Assembly (NCBI RefSeq): GCF_023707985.1
Contig: NZ_BRCF01000010.1
Span: 27,842-91,841, forward strand
Source of the DNA: Sporosarcina sp. NCCP-2716
Lineage (GTDB): Bacteria > Bacillota > Bacilli > Bacillales_A > Planococcaceae
Direction: 5' to 3'
Length of the DNA stretch: 64,000 nt
Shown here piece after piece: positions 59,041 to 64,000 of this stretch (its first letter is position 1; every line of letters begins with the position of its first letter). Under the pieces are notes generated by a model. The model made no database searches, was not told the DNA's origin, and saw nothing but the letters and a program-made list of their open reading frames with translations. The position numbers were made by a program, and so were the translations under genes.

Positions 59041-59898
59041 ATGAACTACTTACGGTCATTCACCTTCCCGAACGAAGACCAGGAACACGATTTTTTCATG
59101 GAAATCAAGAGAACGTGCTACGACTCGTTCTACCCTTTTAAGGTTTTGGCACGCAACGGCGTAAACCGGCTCGATTTTGAGCCGATTACGATCCTGTACG
59201 GCGGGAACGGCTCCGGCAAGTCGACAGTTCTGAATGTCATCGCAGAGAAAACGGGCATCCTCCGTGATTCGGTCTATAACAAATCCAACTTCTACCCGGA
59301 TTACGTGGAACTGTGCAGCATGGAGACGACTTCGGACATCCCGGAAACGAGCCGCATCATCACGAGCGACGACGTCTTCGACTACATGCTGAACATCCGG
59401 AACCTGAACGAAGGGATCGACCAGAAACGGGAGAATCTGTTTGACGACTACCTGGACGCCAAGTACTCCCAATTCCAAATGAGGTCGATGGAGGATTACG
59501 ACCAGCTGAAAAAGGTCAACGAAGCCAGAAGCAACACGCAGTCCCGCTTCGTGCGCGGCAAGCTGATGGACAATGTCCGGGAGTACTCCAATGGGGAGAG
59601 CGCCTTCCTGTACTTCACGGAAAAGATCGGTGAGAACGCCCTATATCTATTGGATGAACCGGAAAACAGCCTGTCGCCGAAACGCCAGATCGAACTTCTG
59701 CAGTTCATCGAGGACTCCGCCCGGTTCTTCGGCTGTCAGTTCATCATCTCCACCCATTCCCCCTTCCTGCTCTCCATGCGGCACGCCAAACTCTACAGCC
59801 TCGACGAAAACCCTGTCGAGGTCAGGAAGTGGACGGAACTGGAGAATGTCCGGACGTATTATGACTTCTTCAAGCAGCATGAGGATCAGTTCGAATAA
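59041..59898 (+). CDS. AAA family ATPase (AAA_21/ABC-like)
   Basis: A 285-residue stand-alone ATPase. Walker A GGNGSGKST is at about residues 55-63 (ITILYGGNGSGKSTVLNVI). An ABC-like signature is YSNGES, Walker B is LYLLDEPENSLSP, and the switch His is in FIISTHSPFLLSM. Such proteins resemble the ATPase part of OLD-type or defence-linked systems, but no nuclease gene is adjacent. The start ATG 59041 follows AAGGAGAAGC. Role unknown. Confidence 0.82.
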   Translation: MNYLRSFTFPNEDQEHDFFMEIKRTCYDSFYPFKVLARNGVNRLDFEPITILYGGNGSGKSTVLNVIAEKTGILRDSVYNKSNFYPDYVELCSMETTSDIPETSRIITSDDVFDYMLNIRNLNEGIDQKRENLFDDYLDAKYSQFQMRSMEDYDQLKKVNEARSNTQSRFVRGKLMDNVREYSNGESAFLYFTEKIGENALYLLDEPENSLSPKRQIELLQFIEDSARFFGCQFIISTHSPFLLSMRHAKLYSLDENPVEVRKWTELENVRTYYDFFKQHEDQFE

Positions 59899-59924
59899 TA
59901 AAAGGCATAAGGGAGGTGCTCAAC

Positions 59925-60128
59925 ATGGTGCAAGAAAATAAAGGGGCAACTTTGCTTGGAAGCCTGGTAATATACGTTCCATTATTTATCGCAGCTTATC
60001 TGGGTGTCATGTTAGTAAAGTACTGGACTAATGATGATTTAACATGGCTAAGAACTTTTGTAATGATGTTTTCAATTGCTATTATTTATTTTATTCTCAG
60101 GAGAACTACTAAGAAGAAGCTTAAATAA
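59925..60128 (+). CDS. Small membrane protein
   Basis: A 67-residue protein with two membrane helices (GSLVIYVPLFIAAYLGVMLV and about 42-60) and a basic end (RRTTKKKLK). ATG 59925 follows GGGAGGTG. Confidence 0.5.
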   Translation: MVQENKGATLLGSLVIYVPLFIAAYLGVMLVKYWTNDDLTWLRTFVMMFSIAIIYFILRRTTKKKLK

Positions 60129-60166
60129 TTGTTTACTGATTAGCTATTGTACACGAGGAGGATACC

Positions 60167-60382
60167 ATGCTAAAGTCCATTTGGATTGTCGTAGCCATTA
60201 TCACCCAATTCATCGCGGTTGCGATGTGGGGAGAATACGTATGGATGCATAGGCTTTCGAATGGAGGGGTAGGCGGAACCCCATTAGGCCAAATCCAGCC
60301 TATCATTTGGTGGCTGCTTGCGGTGGAGATACTGGCACTGATCCTGATCGCCTACTTCCACAAACAGAAAAATAATCTCTAA
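60167..60382 (+). CDS. Small membrane protein
   Basis: A 71-residue protein with two membrane helices (about 3-22 and 47-65) separated by a Gly-rich loop. GAGGAGGA precedes the ATG. Confidence 0.5.
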   Translation: MLKSIWIVVAIITQFIAVAMWGEYVWMHRLSNGGVGGTPLGQIQPIIWWLLAVEILALILIAYFHKQKNNL

Positions 60383-60396
60383 AAGGAGAGGGTTCC

Positions 60397-60528
60397 ATGT
60401 ACGAATTGAAAGACTCCTATTTTTTCATCTTTGATACACCGACGTTAGTTGTGGCTGGCCTAATGCTCGTGCTCGCCATCGCCGGCTTCCTCTTTTTCAG
60501 ACGGAAGAGAGCCGGTCAGGGACGATGA
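60397..60528 (+). CDS. Very small membrane protein
   Basis: A 43-residue protein (MYELKDSYFF start) with one membrane helix (TLVVAGLMLVLAIAGFLFF) and a basic C-terminus (RRKRAGQGR). AAAAGGAGAGGG is a strong ribosome site before the ATG. Confidence 0.55.
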   Translation: MYELKDSYFFIFDTPTLVVAGLMLVLAIAGFLFFRRKRAGQGR

Positions 60529-60620
60529 TTGCGGGGACCGGGCAAATCGGTTCCTGCCAACAGGAAACATAAATGGACTTATTGAATCATCCAATTCATG
60601 AAACGAAGGAGTGGGGATAA

Positions 60621-60803
60621 ATGACGGATCCATTGAAAAAGAGCTCAAGTGACAAAGCGATCGCGGGTGTCTGCGGCGGCATTGCGGAATATACCGGTAT
60701 CCCTTCGCTGGCCGTGCGGATCCTCTTCATCATCGTCCCTGTCAGTTTACTTATGTACGCGGTGTTAGCCTATTTCATGCCTAATGACGACCTAAGATTG
60801 TAA
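60621..60803 (+). CDS. PspC domain protein
   Basis: A 60-residue protein consisting of a PspC domain: KAIAGVCGGIAEYTGIPSLA, then VRILFIIVPVSLLMYAVLAY and the closing FMPNDD. PspC-like proteins sense envelope stress at the membrane. GGAGTGGGG lies before the ATG. It stands among other small membrane proteins. Confidence 0.85.
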   Translation: MTDPLKKSSSDKAIAGVCGGIAEYTGIPSLAVRILFIIVPVSLLMYAVLAYFMPNDDLRL

Positions 60804-60914
60804 GGGGGTTCCCGCCAGACGGGCATGTGAACTGGAAATTCGAGCAGGGGACGTTACGAATCCTTCTGAGTCGGAAAAGGAGAACGATGACCATAACGAT
60901 TGGATGCGATACAC

Positions 60915-61223
60915 ATGATTATTTTGGCAGCGATGATTGTCCTGTTCCTAGCCATAGGCGGGGTGATGATGACCGGCAGAGGCTCGTTCCTCATCGCCGG
61001 CTTCAACACTATGCCAACCGAGGAGAAAGAAAAATATAATGAGACCGCCCTCTGTAAATTCATGGGGAAAATGATGTTCGCCTTGGCCTTCAGTATGCTG
61101 TTTTGGTTGTTCAGTGTCGCGTATGACATCCATTGGCTGCTCTACGTGGGTTTGATCCTCTTCCTTTTCATTGTGGCATTCATGGTTATTTTCATGAATA
61201 CAGGCAGCCGATTCAAAAGGTAG
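60915..61223 (+). CDS. DUF3784-like membrane protein
   Basis: A 102-residue protein with three membrane helices. The segment SFLIAGFNTMPTEEKEKYNE is the family hallmark. The start is uncertain: ATG 60915 (MIILAAMIVLF) gives the usual N-terminus, while TTG 60900 is upstream in frame. No good ribosome site is seen, though AAAAGGAG lies at about 60876-60883 before an out-of-frame ATG. Confidence 0.68.
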   Translation: MIILAAMIVLFLAIGGVMMTGRGSFLIAGFNTMPTEEKEKYNETALCKFMGKMMFALAFSMLFWLFSVAYDIHWLLYVGLILFLFIVAFMVIFMNTGSRFKR

Positions 61224-61385
61224 AAAGTACTTCATGCCATTAGAAACGTATGTCATAGTCAATTTACCAATACAGGAAAGTTCTCTGTTTAATATTTATT
61301 AATTTAATTATCAGGTGAATTCCAGTCTTAATATAATTGATACTAAGACTAGGAACAGTGTGTTTCAACCTGCGGGCCAGATTAT

Positions 61386-61616
61386 GTGAGAGGATGTGTA
61401 GAAGTTGGTCGGAAACAAAATAAAAATAACTGTGTTATTAGTAGTATTTCTTTAATACTATCAATAACATTTTTCACGTTCTCCAAGATTAACTCTAATC
61501 ACAAAGCAAACGCGCATAAAATGGCTGAGTGTTTCGATAAGGAAGCAAGCATAACCGTTGAAGAAGAAAGAAGGTTCCTATCCTCTAAAACTACTGTTTC
61601 TTGTGATGGTAATTAA
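61386..61616 (+). pseudogene. Possible broken gene for a small secreted protein
   Basis: An open frame of 76 codons whose C-terminal part (HKANAHKMAECFDKEASITV) looks like a real small exported protein. The natural hydrophobic leader (MVGNKIKITVLLVVFL from TTG 61405) lies in a different frame and stops at 61455, inside a T-rich run. A single-base indel would join them. This is suggestive only. Confidence 0.35.
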
Positions 61617-61685
61617 ATCTTACTTTGAACCCATTTTGTGAATCATTAATTATCATATAGAATAGCCTGTGTGATTTCCGCAAAT

Positions 61686-61716
61686 GGGCGCGATTCTTCA
61701 GCTAGGATTTGTGCCC
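61686..61716. repeat. Intergenic palindrome GGGCGCGATTCTT...AGGATTTGTGCCC
   Basis: A hairpin with GGGC/GCCC ends and several wobble pairs, in a 205-base non-coding stretch (61617-61821). It has no T run, so it is a palindrome rather than a terminator. Confidence 0.5.
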
Positions 61717-61821
61717 TTTCTAAAATAGGGCCATTTAGCAGGACAATAATTTAACATTTGTTAAACAGGCTCCAAACATATTATCAACGAAAAAATGCGT
61801 GAATAAGATGGAGGGAAGCCC

Positions 61822-62232
61822 TTGTTAGGAGAACAGTTCTATAATCGGATAGAACAATCACGAAACGCCTTTTTGATATTTGCCACTATAAACATTCTTT
61901 TCTTTTCGGGAATATCATTTACGTTTGTAGTTCCAGGTCTAAAAGGGTTCAGTTTGTTTTTTGTAGTTTTGACATTATTGATGTACTTCATTGTGGCAAA
62001 CATATTTGTCGGCTTATTTAAAAATAGGATATGGTTTGTTTTTATGATTTGCATAATCTTAAACAGTCTTGGAATGGGTTGGCGTTTATGGCTTGAATGG
62101 GGAGAATTTAGTTTAGCTGAGCATACGAGATGGGCGGTTTATGTCGGTTATCCAATTGCTGGTGCTATCATCATTACATTATTTGATGTCCTTAATATTT
62201 TCTTTTTAGAAAGAAAGTCAGCTTTTCACTAA
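61822..62232 (+). CDS. Membrane protein of unknown function
   Basis: A 136-residue protein starting at TTG 61822 after GGAGGGAAG, with four membrane helices. It is strikingly AT-rich compared with the genes before 54 kb, like its neighbours up to 63.5 kb, suggesting acquisition. Confidence 0.5.
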   Translation: MLGEQFYNRIEQSRNAFLIFATINILFFSGISFTFVVPGLKGFSLFFVVLTLLMYFIVANIFVGLFKNRIWFVFMICIILNSLGMGWRLWLEWGEFSLAEHTRWAVYVGYPIAGAIIITLFDVLNIFFLERKSAFH

Positions 62233-62448
62233 AGACTTTTCGCTAATGTCTTACATGATGTTCGCCTTGGGCTGATTCATGATTATCATAGGGATTTCTG
62301 AATTCCAAAAAAAGCGAAAGAAGAATTCGCTAACAATCATATTTGCCTCCGCATTTACTTTAATCGTTTTACCTTAGACCTTTTGACTTTCCTTTTGACT
62401 TTTCTTGAAACGGTCCATTTAATCGCTAAATGACAAGATGAGGTGTTT

Positions 62449-62583
62449 GTGGTGGGTTTTTTAATAGGTTTTTCTATAATCATAGTTTTCCTATGGTCAA
62501 TCGACTCTCAGCTAAGAAAAGGTGCAACGCAAAATGAAGAAACAAAAGAGTTATTGAAGAAATTGATCGATAACAAAAGATGA
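62449..62583 (+). CDS. Very small membrane protein
   Basis: A 44-residue protein with one N-terminal membrane helix (VVGFLIGFSIIIVFLWS) and a charged helix (QNEETKELLKKLIDNKR). GTG codons in tandem at 62449 and 62452 follow GATGAGGTG; the second has better spacing. The stretch 62233-62448 before it shows no gene. Confidence 0.5.
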   Translation: MVGFLIGFSIIIVFLWSIDSQLRKGATQNEETKELLKKLIDNKR

Positions 62584-62613
62584 ACTCGTACAGAATCGGG
62601 CGTGAAAATGAGA

Positions 62614-62648
62614 TAGCGACTTGCATCAGTTCTGCAAACTAGTCAGAG
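62614..62648 (+). repeat. Diverged 35-bp direct repeat, copy 1
   Basis: Contains TGCATCAGTTCTGCAAACTA and matches 63024-63058 at most positions. Both copies lie shortly before small membrane protein genes. Confidence 0.65.
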
Positions 62649-62672
62649 TATTAAGTTATGGGAGGGTATATT

Positions 62673-62984
62673 TTGAACATATTAGTACTAGTTACATTGT
62701 TTGTTTCTCTGCTAGTCTCTACCATAACTTGCATAGGGGTATTTAAACGAAAAAGTAAAAAAGGGCTGAGTGTTATAACTGTATTGGTTATAAATACGGT
62801 GATTTTACTTATAGCGACCGTCCTTTTTTATAAGTTTGATGTACAAACTTTTCATAAACAAAAAGATGGCGTCTTTAGCAGTTTGGGAATATCAGTATTT
62901 GTATTTTTTATTCCAGTTCTAACACTTATAAATGTCTATACTCTAGAATTTCTAAGATATCAACGTAAGAAAGTATATTACTAA
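62673..62984 (+). CDS. Small membrane protein
   Basis: A 103-residue protein with three membrane helices (about 1-22, 34-52, 72-92). TTG 62673 is preferred because GGGAGGG (62660-62666) is 6 bases before it; an ATG at 62658 overlaps that site. Unrecognised. Confidence 0.5.
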   Translation: MNILVLVTLFVSLLVSTITCIGVFKRKSKKGLSVITVLVINTVILLIATVLFYKFDVQTFHKQKDGVFSSLGISVFVFFIPVLTLINVYTLEFLRYQRKKVYY

Positions 62985-63023
62985 CTTTTTTATTTTACTT
63001 CGTTAATGGACTCGAATGCAAAA

Positions 63024-63058
63024 GAGCGATCTGCATCTGTTCTGCAAGATAGCCAGAT
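63024..63058 (+). repeat. Diverged 35-bp direct repeat, copy 2
   Basis: Contains TGCATCTGTTCTGCAAGATA; partner of 62614-62648. Confidence 0.65.
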
Positions 63059-63114
63059 TGCGCAAATTCCAAAGGATACAGTAAGCGAACTTTTCAGAAG
63101 AAAGGATGGGACTG

Positions 63115-63309
63115 TTGTATAGAAAAGAACGCCCAGGTTTGTTATTTCTAACAGTATTCGTTTGGATAGCTTATGCTGTATGTGCAATGATTTTTGGATT
63201 CAATGCCTGGTTCGTGAAAGTCTTAAGTTTAACAGCTATTGTTCTTTCTGGGGTTTTGCTGTTTTACATCAAGAAGCATATAGAGCATAGAAATGAATCG
63301 CAAGAATGA
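63115..63309 (+). CDS. Small membrane protein
   Basis: A 64-residue protein starting at TTG 63115, 9 bases after GAAAGG; an ATG at 63106 touches that site. Two membrane helices (about 9-30 and 36-52) and a charged end (KKHIEHRNESQE). Its end overlaps the next gene. Confidence 0.48.
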   Translation: MYRKERPGLLFLTVFVWIAYAVCAMIFGFNAWFVKVLSLTAIVLSGVLLFYIKKHIEHRNESQE

Positions 63310-63478
63310 GCTGGCGGGCGTTTCCATTCTGAACATCCTTTTTGTTTTTTATCGGAACAAGTTTCAGTTCACAGAGTTCCATAAAAGCGATAAAAATGTG
63401 AAAATCAAGAGGGGAACGAGTACCGTCCTGCTATCGATTTCGCTGCTGATGCTGGTGATTGTCCCTCTTCTTAAATAA
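63293..63478 (+). CDS. Small protein with C-terminal membrane helix
   Basis: A 61-residue protein starting in the end of the previous gene, with a C-terminal hydrophobic helix (TVLLSISLLMLVIVPLL). The ribosome site is weak. May be coupled or spurious. Confidence 0.38.
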   Translation: MNRKNELAGVSILNILFVFYRNKFQFTEFHKSDKNVKIKRGTSTVLLSISLLMLVIVPLLK

Positions 63479-63534
63479 CTGTTATAACGGATCGTGGAAC
63501 TGCTTATAGACCAGTACGTATTGGAGGAGATCAT

Positions 63535-63753
63535 ATGCCGCGCTGTGCAAGCTGTCAGCATACATGGAAAGCGAAGGACGTTGTTGCGTTAGGGTTTTCG
63601 AAGAAGGGGAAGGACTGTCCGCATTGCGGGCGGCGGCAATACTTGTCCGCAGAGACGCAGAGGTGGTTCACCTTAGGCTGGCTGAGCCTGATCGCTGTGC
63701 CGTTTCTGCTGATGACGATCAGACTGAGCGACAAAGACGAGCCGTTATGGTGA
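63535..63753 (+). CDS. cxxc_20_cxxc protein
   Basis: A 72-residue protein. CASC at 4-7 and CPHC at 28-31 are separated by exactly 20 residues, the defining pattern of this Firmicute family. A membrane helix (about 44-62) follows. The knuckles probably bind zinc. GGAGGAGAT precedes the ATG. Function unknown. Confidence 0.82.
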   Translation: MPRCASCQHTWKAKDVVALGFSKKGKDCPHCGRRQYLSAETQRWFTLGWLSLIAVPFLLMTIRLSDKDEPLW

Positions 63754-63764
63754 GGGGGAGAAGG

Positions 63765-63968
63765 ATGAAGAAGTTGGAGAGGGAGCAAGTACGGGTCGTG
63801 GCGACGTTGGCTGCGCTGCTGGCAGGGGGCGGACTCGTGCTCATGTTTTGCAGCCCGGTGTTCGGCACGTACTTGGGTGATGCTTGGCTGTCTAGTCAGA
63901 TGGATGGCATGGCGGATACCAGTACGTATTGTTTATGGCACACTAGAAATGTAGGAAACGGCAGCTAA
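63765..63968 (+). CDS. Small membrane or exported protein
   Basis: A 67-residue protein with one N-terminal hydrophobic helix (VVATLAALLAGGGLVLMFC) and a short polar C-terminus with one further Cys (TSTYCLWHTR). GGGGGAGAAGG lies just before ATG 63765. An A-rich, possibly terminator-forming sequence is cut by the window end. Confidence 0.5.
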   Translation: MKKLEREQVRVVATLAALLAGGGLVLMFCSPVFGTYLGDAWLSSQMDGMADTSTYCLWHTRNVGNGS

Positions 63969-64000
63969 TTTATGTATAAAAAAAGGCCACTTGCCAACAT

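Overview
The window looks like a chromosomal segment of a moderate-GC Bacillales bacterium, most likely Planococcaceae-like. The signs are strong AGGAGG ribosome sites, many GTG/TTG starts, sigma-A promoters and Bacillus-type families (YolD, XkdX, DUF4275, DUF3997, DUF3784, cxxc_20_cxxc, MhqR-type operators). The genus is an inference.

Region 1 (1 to about 25.6 kb) is the late half of a contractile-tailed prophage, entirely on the + strand. The order is small terminase (cut by the window edge), large terminase, DUF1073 portal, MuF-like head protein, protease/scaffold, cement, DUF2184 capsid and connector genes. Then come sheath, tube, frameshifted tail chaperones, a tape measure with an SLT domain, LysM protein, baseplate plug, hub, spike, gp25-like wedge, gpJ, gpI-like protein, fibres, XkdX, an XhlA-like protein, phi-LC3 holin, a zinc ribbon and an amidase endolysin. 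Integrase and repressor genes are not in the window. The lysin is followed by a structured RNA of about 310 nt that contains a tRNA-Leu-like module, and by a strong terminator. A separate promoter then drives a WYL-like protein, an unknown protein and two YolD-like proteins. The right prophage end probably lies between 25.6 and 26.1 kb.

Region 2 (26-50.5 kb) is ordinary chromosome. It holds a GNAT acetyltransferase, an OxlT-like MFS carrier, a tRNA-dihydrouridine synthase, an RsbQ-like hydrolase coupled to a PAS-GGDEF diguanylate cyclase, and a DHA2 drug exporter. An MhqR-type quinone-stress operon follows (dioxygenase, esterase, YceI), then a soluble chemoreceptor, a MEDS protein, class I FBP aldolase and a lone pdxS. 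Next is a gluconate-dehydrogenase-like pair flanked by two DUF1275 paralogues, and a Fur-controlled siderophore ABC operon.

Region 3 (50.5-64 kb) starts with a FrnE-like oxidoreductase and a SET-domain protein. It continues as a long + strand run of small lipoproteins, membrane proteins and hypotheticals, with msrA and a lone AAA ATPase embedded.

The most unusual non-coding features are the tRNA-containing structured RNA after the endolysin, a six-unit tandem array with an exact 52-bp period (54264-54575), and three intergenic arrays with a 20-21-bp period sharing a CGCTC core. Recoding or internal starts are predicted in the scaffold, tail chaperone and endolysin genes.
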